DNA of 64,000 bases. It comes from Alphaproteobacteria bacterium MarineAlpha12_Bin1. GTDB taxonomy: Bacteria; Pseudomonadota; Alphaproteobacteria; UBA6615. Of the stretch, positions 43,965 to 53,314 are shown piece after piece. The notes beneath the pieces are model-generated. The model searched no databases, was not told the DNA's origin, and saw only the letters and a list, made by a program, of their open reading frames with translations. Where the stretch lies: positions 186,001 to 250,000 of the forward strand of contig PTJY01000001.1 in the NCBI GenBank assembly GCA_002937505.1, given 5' to 3'. The translations under genes and the position numbers were made by a program. How positions within the stretch are numbered: the stretch's first letter is position 1; each line of letters opens with the position of its first letter.

Positions 43965-45253
43965 GTCTCGTCTTTCACCCGCTCGATATCTGCACCTACA
44001 TTCGCTAATTTTTCTTCTAAGCGCTCATAGCCCCTATCTAGATGGTAAATACGACTTATCAAGGTTTCCCCCTTAGCAGCGAGCCCAGCTAGTACTAAGG
44101 AGGCACTAGCCCTCAGATCTGAGGCCATCACTGGTGCGCCAGTTAAATATGATACGCCAGTAACAACAGCCGATCCACCTACCAGATCGATATTTGCCCC
44201 CATCCTTTGTAACTCTGGCACATGCATAAACCTGTTTTCAAAAATCGTTTCACTAATTATTGATTTTCCTTGGGCTCCAGTCATCAAGGAAATAAACTGT
44301 GCCTGCAGGTCGGTTGGAAAGCCAGGATATGGTTCTGTCCCTATATTAATACTTTTCAATCTACCTTCTGATACCTCTATCGTTATGTTCTCATTTTTTT
44401 TCTTTACAGAAACACCAGCCATTATCAAATTATCTAAGGTTGAACTCATATCTTCCTGGTTTGCTCCAATCAACTCAATAGACCCACATGTAATTGCTGC
44501 AGCCATCGCATATGTTCCTGCCTCAATTCTATCTGGCATAATAGTGTGTCTGGTACCCATAAGTTTTTTAACACCATTAATAGTTAAGGTATCCGTACCC
44601 TTTCCCTCAATTTTTGCTCCCATTGATATCAAACAGTTCACCAGATCTCCTATCTCGGGTTCCTTAGCTACATTCTCTAATACAGTTTTTCCCTCAGCAA
44701 GAACTGCAGCTAGTAATAAATTTTCAGTGGCTCCAACTGAAATTTTAGGAAATACAATATGTGCTCCTGTCAGGCCCTTATTAGCAGTTGCACGAATATA
44801 TCCGTTCTGAACAAAAACTTTGGCCCCCAGCTTCTCTAGTCCTTGTATGTGCAAATCGACTGGTCTAGTTCCAATAGCGCAACCTCCAGGGAGAGAAACT
44901 TCTGCCTCTCCAACTCTGGCCAATAGCGGGCCAAGAACTAGTATGGAAGCACGCATCTTACGAACAAGGTCATATGGGGCAATCGTATTAGAAATATTTC
45001 CAGCATTTAAGGACAAAACACGCCCTATATGTCCATCTCTAAGGTCCTGTCCCTCTAGAGACACATCCACACCATGCTGACTTAGTAAATTGGCCATGGT
45101 CGTTATATCTGCCAAATGAGGAACATTCGCTAATACAACTGAGTTATCAGTGAGAAGGCTGGCACACATTAATGGCAAAGCAGCATTTTTCGACCCGCCA
45201 ATAATTATTTTACCGCATAGTGGAGTTCCACCAGTAATCCGCATTTTATCCAT
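43961..45253 (-). CDS. murA: UDP-N-acetylglucosamine 1-carboxyvinyltransferase
   Basis: A 430-residue enolpyruvyl transferase that starts peptidoglycan precursor synthesis. The catalytic and fosfomycin-target Cys125 is in [11 protein letters not shown]. Other signatures are [10 protein letters not shown] at the start, [14 protein letters not shown] and [10 protein letters not shown]. It is full length. It leads the murA-DUF2948 coupled pair on the minus strand. Confidence 0.96.
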   Translation of the reverse strand: MDKMRITGGTPLCGKIIIGGSKNAALPLMCASLLTDNSVVLANVPHLADITTMANLLSQHGVDVSLEGQDLRDGHIGRVLSLNAGNISNTIAPYDLVRKMRASILVLGPLLARVGEAEVSLPGGCAIGTRPVDLHIQGLEKLGAKVFVQNGYIRATANKGLTGAHIVFPKISVGATENLLLAAVLAEGKTVLENVAKEPEIGDLVNCLISMGAKIEGKGTDTLTINGVKKLMGTRHTIMPDRIEAGTYAMAAAITCGSIELIGANQEDMSSTLDNLIMAGVSVKKKNENITIEVSEGRLKSINIGTEPYPGFPTDLQAQFISLMTGAQGKSIISETIFENRFMHVPELQRMGANIDLVGGSAVVTGVSYLTGAPVMASDLRASASLVLAGLAAKGETLISRIYHLDRGYERLEEKLANVGADIERVKDET

Positions 45254-45330
45254 TGTTTGACCGCCGGAAATTCATTTTACAGGTACACTTTAATTAATAC
45301 ATAATTTGGTCTGGTCACATATTCCATGAA

Positions 45331-45885
45331 TCATAGTTTGGGTATAGTTATCCCCTGCTGGCGCATATACTTACCTTTTCTGTCAGAATAAGACACCTCT
45401 GGAGGAGACTCTCCTTTTAAAAATAAAAACTGGCAAGCTCCCTCATTAGCATATATTTTTGCTGGTAGAGGCGTAGTGTTCGAAAATTCTAACGTCACAT
45501 GACCTTCCCATTCGGGCTCTAAAGGGGTGACATTGACTATGATGCCACAACGAGCATAGGTAGATTTTCCTAGACAAATAACCAAAATATCTCGAGGTAT
45601 ACGAAAATATTCAACTGTCCGCGCTAAAACGAAAGAATTGGGTGGAATAATGCATTCAGCACCTTCTCTATCCACAAAACTACCTTCCTTAAAGTCCTTA
45701 GGGTCCACTGTCACAGAATTTACGTTTGTAAATATTTTAAACTCAGGAGAAACTCTAGCATCATAACCATATGAAGAGAGGCCATAAGAAATTACACCCT
45801 CCCTTACCTGGTCATCTACGAACGGCTCAATCATGCCATCCTCTAGCGACTTTTGTCTGATCCAGCTATCCGGCATGATCGACAT
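45331..45885 (-). CDS. dcd: dCTP deaminase
   Basis: A 184-residue trimeric enzyme deaminating dCTP to dUTP for thymidylate supply. The signature [12 protein letters not shown], the [13 protein letters not shown] core and [28 protein letters not shown], with the catalytic Glu, are intact. A bifunctional dCTP deaminase/dUTPase is possible but not indicated. A 77-base gap separates it from murA. Confidence 0.95.
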   Translation of the reverse strand: MSIMPDSWIRQKSLEDGMIEPFVDDQVREGVISYGLSSYGYDARVSPEFKIFTNVNSVTVDPKDFKEGSFVDREGAECIIPPNSFVLARTVEYFRIPRDILVICLGKSTYARCGIIVNVTPLEPEWEGHVTLEFSNTTPLPAKIYANEGACQFLFLKGESPPEVSYSDRKGKYMRQQGITIPKL

Positions 45886-45999
45886 AGCCGCACTCTCCTA
45901 CATTATTTACCAAATTTTACTATCACTTTTTATATAATACCTAACATTCAATGGCTTGCCATGTTTATAAACACCGTGTCGACATAATAGCCGATTCGG

Positions 46000-46182
46000 T
46001 TAATTAGAGATTGATGTAGTCTTCTTTTTTTGAATGTTTTTTGCTGAACTTCTTTGCTTATTTCTTTTTTTTAAATTCTGGCGAAGCGCGTTGGCCTGAC
46101 GTTCAAACCGCTCCTGCGCCCTCACTTGACCTCTCTTAGGCGTTTCTTGGCCTTGGCCGAGATTTTGGCTGTTGTCATTCAT
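46000..46182 (-). CDS. Small basic protein, conserved near murA in alphaproteobacteria
   Basis: A 60-residue, strongly basic and Gln/Asn/Lys-rich protein. The core RFERQANALRQNLKKRNKQR resembles the short LxxALRxNLxxRKxQ proteins found beside murA in many alphaproteobacteria. No membrane segment or enzyme motif is seen. The ATG at 46182 lies one base after the RidA-like stop; an upstream in-frame start eight codons earlier would overlap that gene. The function is unknown. Confidence 0.65.
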   Translation of the reverse strand: MNDNSQNLGQGQETPKRGQVRAQERFERQANALRQNLKKRNKQRSSAKNIQKKKTTSISN

Positions 46183-46183
46183 T

Positions 46184-46567
46184 TTACTTTGCCGCAACTG
46201 CCTCAATCTCTACCTTCCAATCAGGAGAAGCTAAGGCTTCTACTATAACCAGCGTTGAGGCAGCAGCATGTCCACCTGACCAACGATCTCGTATTTCGCG
46301 AAATTTTCCTACATCTCCACCAGGGGTTAAATACGCATTCAGACGCACAAGGTCAGTTGTTGTCATATTTATAGCTTCCAGTGCTAGAGTCAGGTTGTCC
46401 AATGTTTGTTCTACTTGCTCAGCAAAATCTTCGGAACAACTACCGTCTGGTTTAGCACCCACTTGACCAGATATAAAGGCCATTCTAGCCCCACCGGTAA
46501 TCTCTACTATATGACTATAGTTGCTCGGAGGAGAATATAAAGTTTCTGGATTTGTTAGTTTTAGCAT
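46184..46567 (-). CDS. RidA-family (YjgF/UK114) protein lacking the catalytic Arg
   Basis: A 127-residue trimeric Rid-fold protein with FISGQVGAKPDGS, LDNLTLALEAIN and the C-terminal VEIEAVAAK. The arginine that defines deaminase-active RidA (in the PAR-S-x-VEV strand) is not present; the corresponding stretch reads HAAASTLVIVEAL. It is therefore probably an Rid-family member with a different, unknown role. It lies upstream of the small basic protein gene on the same strand. Confidence 0.87.
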   Translation of the reverse strand: MLKLTNPETLYSPPSNYSHIVEITGGARMAFISGQVGAKPDGSCSEDFAEQVEQTLDNLTLALEAINMTTTDLVRLNAYLTPGGDVGKFREIRDRWSGGHAAASTLVIVEALASPDWKVEIEAVAAK

Positions 46568-46801
46568 TCTATATTCCTGTAGTTATAGCTTGATTAGGCT
46601 TACTTATTCAGATTCTTATATAAACATAATAGTATTGAAATTTAAAAATAGAGATTCAAAAAAATAAATATAAGAAATAATTTATAACTAGTAACATATA
46701 AATTTTAAATAAGCCTTATTCTATAAAACTTAAAACAAACTTATCATGACTATTGCCGCTGTGGATAATGATATGTCATAAGGCTGTTAGCGTAAGTTTG
46801 T

Positions 46802-46876
46802 GCCGCCGTAGCTCAGTGGTAGAGCGCGCCATTGGTAATGGCGAGGCCGATAGTTCAATCCTATCCGGCGGCACCA
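46802..46876 (+). tRNA. tRNA-Thr (anticodon GGT)
   Basis: A complete 75-base cloverleaf with encoded CCA. The acceptor stem is GCCGCCG/CGGCGGC, the D-arm GCTCAGTGGTAGAGC, the anticodon stem-loop CCATTGGTAATGG, and the T-arm contains AGTTCAATCCT. It is isolated, with 234 bases before it (after the RidA-like gene) and 246 bases after it; neither flank holds a recognisable gene. Confidence 0.96.
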
Positions 46877-47122
46877 TAAACAGACAAAACAAAAGTAAGG
46901 TCAAAAGATTAATAAATTAATTTAGAAGTATCATATCCCAGAATTTTCTTATAAATTTATATTATCTGTCCTCAAGTTTTTCTTGTAGTAATTAACGAGA
47001 AAGAAGTATTTTTAAATAAAAATATTGTTTTGTCATGTTAGTCAGATATTTTGATAGACTAGAAATATGCAGAAACTTTATTGAAGTTGTCGTAGGATAA
47101 TAATTCTGATCAGAGGTAGAGT

Positions 47123-47914
47123 ATGTCGTTGTTTGGGCGAGGATTTTCACTTGGTCTCAGAGTCCTGTTGTTAACGGGAGTAATTGCTATTTTAATTACT
47201 ACTCCTGCCACCAGCAATTCGTACAAAGAAAAAGATAATAGAGATCCGTTCGAAAGTACAAATCGACTGGTTTTTTCCTTCAATGTCGGTTTAGACCAAC
47301 TAGTACTTGAGCCAGTTTCTATAGCTTACAGAGACTTAATGCCAAACGAATTAAAGACACCCATAAATAATTTGCTCGATAACTTACAAATGCCACTCAG
47401 CTTTGTTCACTCTTTACTACAGGGCGACATTGATAATGCAAACCGAGCGGCTTCTCGTTTCTTTGCTAGCATCCCTACTCTTTTATTGGGAAACCCATTT
47501 CCTGATCAAAATCTTTTATATGAAGACGGTGGACAAACTCTTGCAATTTGGTTTGAAAATCCAGGACCTTATATAATGTTGCCTGTCTTAGGACCGTCAA
47601 ATCTTCGAGATACTGTTGGCATAATAATGGACTTTTTTATAGATCCATTTAGTATGGTTGCAAGTCCGGGTATACGCAGTATTCGTAGCGTAGGATCTAC
47701 GATACGCTTTAGGTCAGCTAATATTGAACAAATCCGGATTATGCAGAGAGACTCTTTTGATTATTATGCGGCAGTAAAAAGTCTTTATGAGCAAAGTCGT
47801 GAGAATGAAATTCGGAATGGTCACTATAAGCCCGACAGTATGTCACCAACAATTGGACTAGAACTTGACGCGGCCCCAATGCTAAAAAAGATTCTTGATA
47901 CAGCAATAAAGTAG
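47123..47914 (+). CDS. mlaA: MlaA/VacJ-family phospholipid-transport protein without lipobox
   Basis: A 263-residue outer-membrane lipid asymmetry component recognised by DPFESTNRLVFSFN, the amphipathic MPNELKTPINNLLDNLQ region and GQTLAIWFENPGPYIMLPVLGPSNLRD. The N-terminus has a hydrophobic signal (VLLLTGVIAILIT) ending in ATPATSNS, but no cysteine, so it should be cleaved by signal peptidase I and not lipidated, unlike the E. coli protein. It is followed 5 bases later by an mlaC gene. The ATPase and permease parts of the Mla system are not in the window. Confidence 0.92.
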   Translation: MSLFGRGFSLGLRVLLLTGVIAILITTPATSNSYKEKDNRDPFESTNRLVFSFNVGLDQLVLEPVSIAYRDLMPNELKTPINNLLDNLQMPLSFVHSLLQGDIDNANRAASRFFASIPTLLLGNPFPDQNLLYEDGGQTLAIWFENPGPYIMLPVLGPSNLRDTVGIIMDFFIDPFSMVASPGIRSIRSVGSTIRFRSANIEQIRIMQRDSFDYYAAVKSLYEQSRENEIRNGHYKPDSMSPTIGLELDAAPMLKKILDTAIK

Positions 47915-47919
47915 ATGAA

Positions 47920-48546
47920 ATGGCATTTAGCCACTTAATTAGTAAAATAACTTTTCCCTTCGTTATTATTTTAATTTTAACAGGAACTGTTCAAGCTGAC
48001 CAACACTTGGTTAGGTCATCTGAATTTGTTCGTTCTTTAACCCAACAGGCTATCGACACTTTAACTGAAGAAGGAATCAGTAATTTAGTTAGAAGAAAAA
48101 GATTTCGTAACATATGTAGAGAAAGCTTTGCTATAAATGGTATCGCAAAATTTGCCTTGGGTAGATACTGGCGTAATACGACGGAAAACACCAAAACAGA
48201 ATATTTATCTTTATTTGAAGACGTTATTGTAGCAACCTGGGCAGATAAATTTTCTTTATATTCAGGAGAAAAATTTGAGATACAAAATGCTCTTGATGCT
48301 TCCATCAGAGGAAGATCTGAGCGCACTGCCATAGTACGAAGTATTTTTTACCTGGATACTAGGAGTCAGATTCGTGTTGATTGGCGAGTATCTAACTATG
48401 AAGATTTGTATAAGGTTACAGATGTGACAATTCAGGGTATAAGTATGTCTAAGACAACGCGGGACGAATTTTATTCAGTTATAAGGGGGAATGCAGGAGA
48501 TATAAACGCTCTACTCAAATTACTCCGCGAAAAACGAAACAGATAA
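47920..48546 (+). CDS. mlaC: MlaC/Ttg2D-family periplasmic phospholipid shuttle
   Basis: A 208-residue periplasmic lipid-binding protein with a signal peptide (FPFVIILILTGTVQA). The Ttg2 fold is recognised from FAINGIAKFALGRYWR, EYLSLFEDVIVATWADKF and DWRVSNYEDLYKVTDVTIQGISMSKTTRDEF. It should ferry phospholipids between MlaA at the outer membrane and an inner-membrane MlaFEDB transporter encoded elsewhere. It is coupled with mlaA. Confidence 0.92.
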   Translation: MAFSHLISKITFPFVIILILTGTVQADQHLVRSSEFVRSLTQQAIDTLTEEGISNLVRRKRFRNICRESFAINGIAKFALGRYWRNTTENTKTEYLSLFEDVIVATWADKFSLYSGEKFEIQNALDASIRGRSERTAIVRSIFYLDTRSQIRVDWRVSNYEDLYKVTDVTIQGISMSKTTRDEFYSVIRGNAGDINALLKLLREKRNR

Positions 48547-48602
48547 AAACACTAATCACAGTATACTTAAAAGTCCTGTAAAAACCTTATAGATTCCCTT
48601 AT

Positions 48603-49238
48603 TTAGCTAATCTTTTTAAGACGATTGACTAACTGCTGTTCTACGTCGATAAGTTTTATTAAATAAACATCTATTTTTTTGTATAAGCCAGAATGAGTAT
48701 ATGGCTCCTTCGCTAAAAATTCATTCACACTGTCACAATCTTGTAGCTGTATAACAAACTCTGAACCCATCCATTTGTCCTTTGATTCTGACCATAATGG
48801 ACCTCGCACTATAAATTTGTTTTGGTAATTATTTTCTATGAAGTAACGCCTATGGTCACTGAGTAAATTGTTTCGTTTTTCACTCATGCCTTCATTGGCA
48901 TACCCTATAATCAAATATATTTGTTGTTCAGCAGAGTAACAGCTAAATTCCCACATATTCTGCTTCATGGCATTTTGACACCGATAAAAGATCGTGTTCC
49001 TGTAGTGATTAGACCGAACTAAAGGGTGATCTTGTATAAAATCTGCCGCAGCTCTTTCACCGTTAAAATTCAACAAATAGGTGTATCCACATTCCACATT
49101 ATTTTCTGTAATGAAAGTTTGTCCACGCAGAACCACCAAATCTTTGTGCAGATCCATAAAGCTAGCTTCTGCGCCTATCTCTTTCTCATCTAGGTTTAGA
49201 TCAAGAGAGTTTTTTTTAAGGTGAATAAAGTATTCCAT
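48603..49238 (-). CDS. Tandem YciI-like two-domain protein
   Basis: A 211-residue protein that seems to contain two YciI-like ferredoxin-fold repeats. The first is at residues about 1-90 (FMDLHKDL, FNGERAAADFIQDHPLV, NTIFYRC). The second is at about 107-200 (YLIIGYANEGMSEKR, LLSDHRRYF, SVNEFLAKEPYTHSGLYKK). Both end with the D/E-x-P pattern that closes a YCII domain. No catalytic residue can be assigned. It sits between mlaC and queG with no close partner. The family call is moderate because the sequences are divergent. Confidence 0.6.
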   Translation of the reverse strand: MEYFIHLKKNSLDLNLDEKEIGAEASFMDLHKDLVVLRGQTFITENNVECGYTYLLNFNGERAAADFIQDHPLVRSNHYRNTIFYRCQNAMKQNMWEFSCYSAEQQIYLIIGYANEGMSEKRNNLLSDHRRYFIENNYQNKFIVRGPLWSESKDKWMGSEFVIQLQDCDSVNEFLAKEPYTHSGLYKKIDVYLIKLIDVEQQLVNRLKKIS

Positions 49239-49257
49239 TTTTAATCGAAAAAAATTT

Positions 49258-50418
49258 TCATTTTAGCGCTATGTCCCATTCATTCTGAACATGTACAACC
49301 TTCTCCTGTGAGAATCTTTTTTTACGATAATCTAAAAATCTATCGACACAAACAAGTTGAAATAGTGCCCACACAGCGGCTCCACGGACAATTGAAGATG
49401 GGTCATCAAGAAGTGATTCCACCGTACTTACCTCTCTTGGGTTTTTACTATTACCTATAGCAATAAGAACATTGCGAACAAACCGATCTCGTCCAGTGCG
49501 TTTAATTGAAGTTTTAGAAAATAGTTTTCGAAACATTGTATCATTAAGACCAGCTAACTCGGAGAGGTTTGGCTTCTCTAGCAATTTGTGGGCCTTTAAA
49601 TCTGGATCCGCAGCTGCCTGAGCAAACTTATTCCAGGGACAAACGGCCAAACAATCGTCGCATCCAAATATACGGTTTCCCATCAAAGGCCTTAACTCAG
49701 GATCTATGGGACCATCGTGCTCTATAGTAAGGTAAGAAATACATTTTCTAGCATCAAGTTGATATGGCGCCGGAAATGCTTTTGTAGGGCATATCTCCAT
49801 ACACCTTTGACAACTTCCACAGTGCCCTACTAATGATTGGTCCAATTCTGTCTCTTGAGATAGGTCTATGTTAATAAAAACCTCTCCTAAAAAAAGCCAC
49901 GACCCATGTTCTCTAGAAACGAGATTTGTGTGCTTACCCTGCCAACCCAGTCGGGCTCTCTGAGCCAAAGGCTTTTCCATTACTGGCGCTGTATCAACAA
50001 ACACTTTTACTGAACAAGAGAATTTTTCACTTATCATCCGACCTAAACTTTTAAGTCTTTTTTTCATGACTTCGTGATAGTCTCTTCCTCGAGCGTAAAC
50101 GGAAATATTACCGACATCATGATCACTAAGGTTCATAAGAGGATCTGAGTCTGGGGCATAAGAACAAGCTAATGAAATTATAGTCAACGCATCAGACCAT
50201 AGTTTTTTGGGGTCAGTTCTTTGATTTATATTAGAAGTCAGCCAGCTCATTTCTCCCTGATAACCGCGATGTGTAAACTCAATCATATTATCTTTAGTCT
50301 CAGGAATTAATTGAGCCTCACAAAACCCAATGGCTGTAAATCCATGCTCAATAGCGTACCTTTCAATTTGCTCTCTGATAAGCTTCGCGTTATCTATGTT
50401 TTCTGTATAACCGGACAA
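49258..50418 (-). CDS. queG: Epoxyqueuosine reductase
   Basis: A 386-residue cobalamin and [4Fe-4S] enzyme for the last step of queuosine synthesis in tRNA. Two ferredoxin-like cysteine clusters are present: CGSCQRCMEICP with AFPAPYQL, and CDDCLAVCPWNKFA. The N-terminal cobalamin domain includes FVDTAPVMEKPLAQRARLGW. A C-terminal HEAT-like helical region follows (DDPSSIVRGAAVWAL). It lies 84 bases after queA on the same strand; queA acts one step before it. Confidence 0.95.
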   Translation of the reverse strand: MSGYTENIDNAKLIREQIERYAIEHGFTAIGFCEAQLIPETKDNMIEFTHRGYQGEMSWLTSNINQRTDPKKLWSDALTIISLACSYAPDSDPLMNLSDHDVGNISVYARGRDYHEVMKKRLKSLGRMISEKFSCSVKVFVDTAPVMEKPLAQRARLGWQGKHTNLVSREHGSWLFLGEVFINIDLSQETELDQSLVGHCGSCQRCMEICPTKAFPAPYQLDARKCISYLTIEHDGPIDPELRPLMGNRIFGCDDCLAVCPWNKFAQAAADPDLKAHKLLEKPNLSELAGLNDTMFRKLFSKTSIKRTGRDRFVRNVLIAIGNSKNPREVSTVESLLDDPSSIVRGAAVWALFQLVCVDRFLDYRKKRFSQEKVVHVQNEWDIALK

Positions 50419-50502
50419 CTAATTAACCCCTGTAACTAACGATAATCGTATCGGATCTAATTAAAACAAAAGAGAGTTTCAGATCTTAATTATCTAATTT
50501 AT

Positions 50503-51576
50503 TCAATCGTCTTCACCATTACTACGCGCCAAGAGCACTGCATCCCCGTAAGAGTAAAAACGATACCTGTCCTCGACTGCGTGACTATAAACCCTTTTAA
50601 TCTTTTGTGATCCAGCAAAAGCACTAACTAACATCATAAGCGTCGACCGTGGTAAATGAAAATTCGTTATTAACAAATCGACAACCCTGAAACGAAATCC
50701 TGGAGTAATAAAAATATTTGTTTCACCAACGAAAGGAGATACCATCCCGTTCGCTGTAACTGAACTCTCCAATAAGCGCATTGAGGTAGTTCCAATGGAT
50801 ATAATCCTAGAACCATTCATTCGTGCATTATTGATGATTTCAGCACTTTTGGTGCTTATTTCACCATACTCAGCATGCATTTTGTGATCATTTATATTCT
50901 TACTTGTCACAGGCAGAAAAGTTCCACCACCAACGTGTAATGTTACCGGAACCATAATTACACCGCGTTTTTTTATTCTTTCCAATAGCTTTTCGGTAAA
51001 ATGTAAACCAGCCGTTGGAGATGCAACTGCTCCATCATTTTTAGCAAATAAAGTTTGATAGTCAGAACTGTCTTTTACATCTGAACCTTTCGAGCGCTTT
51101 ATATAAGGTGGCAAGGGTACGCTACCATGCTGCGCAAGTTTATTTTTAAAGTCGTCGCTATTAATATTGAAAGTTAATAAAACCTCTCCCCTAAGGAGTT
51201 TTTTCTCAACTTTGGCCCAAAACTCATCTCCAAATATTATACGATCCCCTTTTTTCAATTTTTTTGATGGTTTCGCAAATGAATACCATGAGTTTTCATC
51301 TTTTTGCCTATGCAGGGTAATTTTGATTTTACCCGACAAAGAAGATACTTCACCATCAAGCTCTCTTTCCCTATTTCCAGAGAGTAAAGCAGGAATGACT
51401 CTAGTATTATTGAACACAACCAGATCTCCGGATTTGAGTAAATCAGGTAGCTCATAAAATTTTCTATTTACTAACTGATTTTGAGCATCTAAAAGGCGTG
51501 AGCTGTCTCGAGGAACAGCTGGTCTCTGGGCAATTAAGTCTAGTGGTAAATCAAAATCGAATTCAGAAGTTTTCAT
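50503..51576 (-). CDS. queA: S-adenosylmethionine:tRNA ribosyltransferase-isomerase
   Basis: A 357-residue enzyme that transfers and rearranges ribose from SAM onto preQ1-modified tRNA to make epoxyqueuosine. FDFDLPLDLIAQRP starts the protein; SRLL, ASPTAGLHFT, LHVGGGTFLPV and TNFHLPRSTL are signatures. The ATG at 51576 matches the usual N-terminus; an in-frame ATG 19 codons upstream adds an unconserved leader. It is adjacent to queG and divergent from the queuosine-precursor transporter gene. Confidence 0.95.
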   Translation of the reverse strand: MKTSEFDFDLPLDLIAQRPAVPRDSSRLLDAQNQLVNRKFYELPDLLKSGDLVVFNNTRVIPALLSGNRERELDGEVSSLSGKIKITLHRQKDENSWYSFAKPSKKLKKGDRIIFGDEFWAKVEKKLLRGEVLLTFNINSDDFKNKLAQHGSVPLPPYIKRSKGSDVKDSSDYQTLFAKNDGAVASPTAGLHFTEKLLERIKKRGVIMVPVTLHVGGGTFLPVTSKNINDHKMHAEYGEISTKSAEIINNARMNGSRIISIGTTSMRLLESSVTANGMVSPFVGETNIFITPGFRFRVVDLLITNFHLPRSTLMMLVSAFAGSQKIKRVYSHAVEDRYRFYSYGDAVLLARSNGEDD

Positions 51577-51649
51577 TTTTATCTCGAGTGATTGACAGAA
51601 TTTTAGGTTGGGATCTAATACTGTCTTCTTCACGGTAAGTTGAAAAAAT

Positions 51650-52342
51650 ATGTGTCAAACGCAAAAAACAGAACTTTCACAAATATCAAGCCACTTTTTA
51701 TTGGTTTCTATAGCTTTTGTTACCTGCCTTGTTGTTTCAAATATAATAGCGGTAAAGTTGATTGATATATCTGGCTATATTTTAACAGGCGCAATAGTGA
51801 TATTTCCAGTTACCTACATAATTGGTGACATCCTCACTGAAGTCTACGGTTATTCAAAAGCCAGGCAAGTCATTTGGTTGGGGTTTATAGCAAATAGCTT
51901 CGCAGTATGCGTATTTGCGATTGTTGGAATGTTACCCGCAGCAGAAATCTGGAATGACCAAAACGCTTATGACACTATATTTGGAGCAACACCTAGAATC
52001 CTAATTGCTTCAATGGCTGCTTATTTGGTGGGAGAATTTGCCAACTCATATGTTTTGGCTAAACTAAAAATACTTACTCATGGCCGTTTTTTGTGGGTAC
52101 GAACAATAGGCTCAACACTTGTTGGCCAGTCTTTAGATTCCATAATATTTATCTTCATAGCCTTTAGCGGTATTCTGCAAATAGAAAGCCTACTTATGGC
52201 TACCGTAGTAACAATAATCGCTAAATCTGGCTATGAAGCATTGGCAACGCCTATAACTTATATTGTAGTTAACAGGCTCAAAAAGAAAGAAAATCTGGAT
52301 ACTTACGACTTGGATACTCGTTTCAATCCATTTGTTAGGTAA
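51650..52342 (+). CDS. yhhQ: Queuosine precursor transporter, YhhQ/COG1738 family
   Basis: A 230-residue inner-membrane protein with about six hydrophobic helices. FPVTYIIGDILTEVYGYSKARQVIW is the family hallmark. WVRTIGSTLVGQSLDS and KSGYEALATPITY follow. YhhQ-type proteins import preQ0/preQ1. The divergent queA-queG genes use the modified tRNA made from such precursors, so context supports the role. The window holds no preQ0 synthesis genes (queC, D, E) or tgt. Confidence 0.9.
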   Translation: MCQTQKTELSQISSHFLLVSIAFVTCLVVSNIIAVKLIDISGYILTGAIVIFPVTYIIGDILTEVYGYSKARQVIWLGFIANSFAVCVFAIVGMLPAAEIWNDQNAYDTIFGATPRILIASMAAYLVGEFANSYVLAKLKILTHGRFLWVRTIGSTLVGQSLDSIIFIFIAFSGILQIESLLMATVVTIIAKSGYEALATPITYIVVNRLKKKENLDTYDLDTRFNPFVR

Positions 52343-53078
52343 ATTTTTTATTTTTTTCCCAGCAATCAATTACCTCTTCTGACTTGACAACTTGACCGAA
52401 CCAACGATCGATATTTACCAACGTTGCTTGATGCATTTCTTCACTAACTGTTGCTGTACAATCATCAGTGAAAACAATGTAATAATCGTGAAAAAAGCCA
52501 TCTCTTGCAGTTGATTCAACGCAGCCATTTGTAATAGCTCCAGTCATAATTAAAGAGCGAATACCATTAGATCTTAAAACCATATCTAAATTGGTGCCAA
52601 TAAAACCGCCATATCTATGCTTGTGTATAATTGGCTCTCCTGGCAGGGGAGCTATTCCCTCATAAAATTCACCTCCCCAACCACCTTCTAAACATACAGG
52701 ATATTCTATAAAACGGCCTTTCCACTGACGAAGAGATTGCTCAAGCCACACATCAGACATTAAATTCATCTCTGCATTATAAATGGTCTGTATATAAACA
52801 ATTAGACAGCCTGCGGCGCGAGCCTGATCAATTAAATTTACCAAACGTGGAACCATATTTTTAATTCTAGAAATATTAAACCCTTCAGTATCTAGCATAC
52901 CCCCTTCGGCGCAAAAATCATTCTGGACGTCAACTACAATTAAGGCTGTATGTGTAGGGTCAGTTTTAGCCCCTAGTGTTGTCAGAGCTCTGGCTAGAGT
53001 CTTATCGATATTTTCCCTCATTAAAGGAGTAATTTTATCATTATTTCGATTTGAAATATTGGTGTTTCGTTCGGCCAT
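52335..53078 (-). CDS. Isochorismatase-family cysteine hydrolase
   Basis: A 247-residue hydrolase with the Asp-Lys-Cys triad: Asp in VVDVQNDF, Lys in HKHRYGGF, and Cys in TNGCVESTARDG preceded by the usual cis-peptide region. An N-terminal extension of about 40 residues precedes the core. Members cleave amides such as carbamoyl compounds, biuret, nicotinamide or ureidoacrylate; the substrate here cannot be named. It overlaps the yhhQ end by 8 bases in a convergent arrangement. A GGAAAAATC element lies before the ATG. Confidence 0.9.
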   Translation of the reverse strand: MAERNTNISNRNNDKITPLMRENIDKTLARALTTLGAKTDPTHTALIVVDVQNDFCAEGGMLDTEGFNISRIKNMVPRLVNLIDQARAAGCLIVYIQTIYNAEMNLMSDVWLEQSLRQWKGRFIEYPVCLEGGWGGEFYEGIAPLPGEPIIHKHRYGGFIGTNLDMVLRSNGIRSLIMTGAITNGCVESTARDGFFHDYYIVFTDDCTATVSEEMHQATLVNIDRWFGQVVKSEEVIDCWEKNKKFT

Positions 53079-53253
53079 GATTTTTCCTATAAAGTCTACT
53101 TACTAGGCTTATTTTAATATAATAAAGTTAACGCGAGATAACAAACAGGTCAAAACAATACCTTTTTGTTTAAAAAAGTTTAAATAAATTTACTAGTTTT
53201 TCCGCCACTAATAATAAGTTATCCTGAAACAATGAATAGCAATTATACGCCTT

Positions 53254-53273
53254 TTGACCATGTTGAAGGTCAA
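53254..53273. promoter_or_regulatory. Inverted repeat upstream of the small protein / SMP-30 unit
   Basis: TTGACC and GGTCAA form a perfect 6-base inverted repeat with an 8-base spacer, about 40 bases upstream of the start at 53315 and within the divergent intergenic region shared with the isochorismatase-family gene. The spacing suits a dimeric transcription-factor site. No regulator gene is nearby, so this is only a candidate operator. Confidence 0.3.
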
Positions 53274-53314
53274 TATCTCTTAATCAAAAATACATCATAG
53301 AAAGATACTGAATA

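Noticed and set aside
46568-47122. Search for genes in the spacers around tRNA-Thr
   Set aside because: Apart from the tRNA itself, the two spacers of 234 and 246 bases are AT-rich with frequent stops; no promoter could be called with confidence.
51577-51649. preQ1 riboswitch between queA and yhhQ
   Set aside because: The 73-base region shows no hairpin plus A-rich tail arrangement that could be recognised as a preQ1 aptamer.
53232-53300. 22-codon open frame upstream of the small protein gene
   Set aside because: Too short, no ribosome-binding site, and it overlaps the inverted repeat; nothing supports translation.
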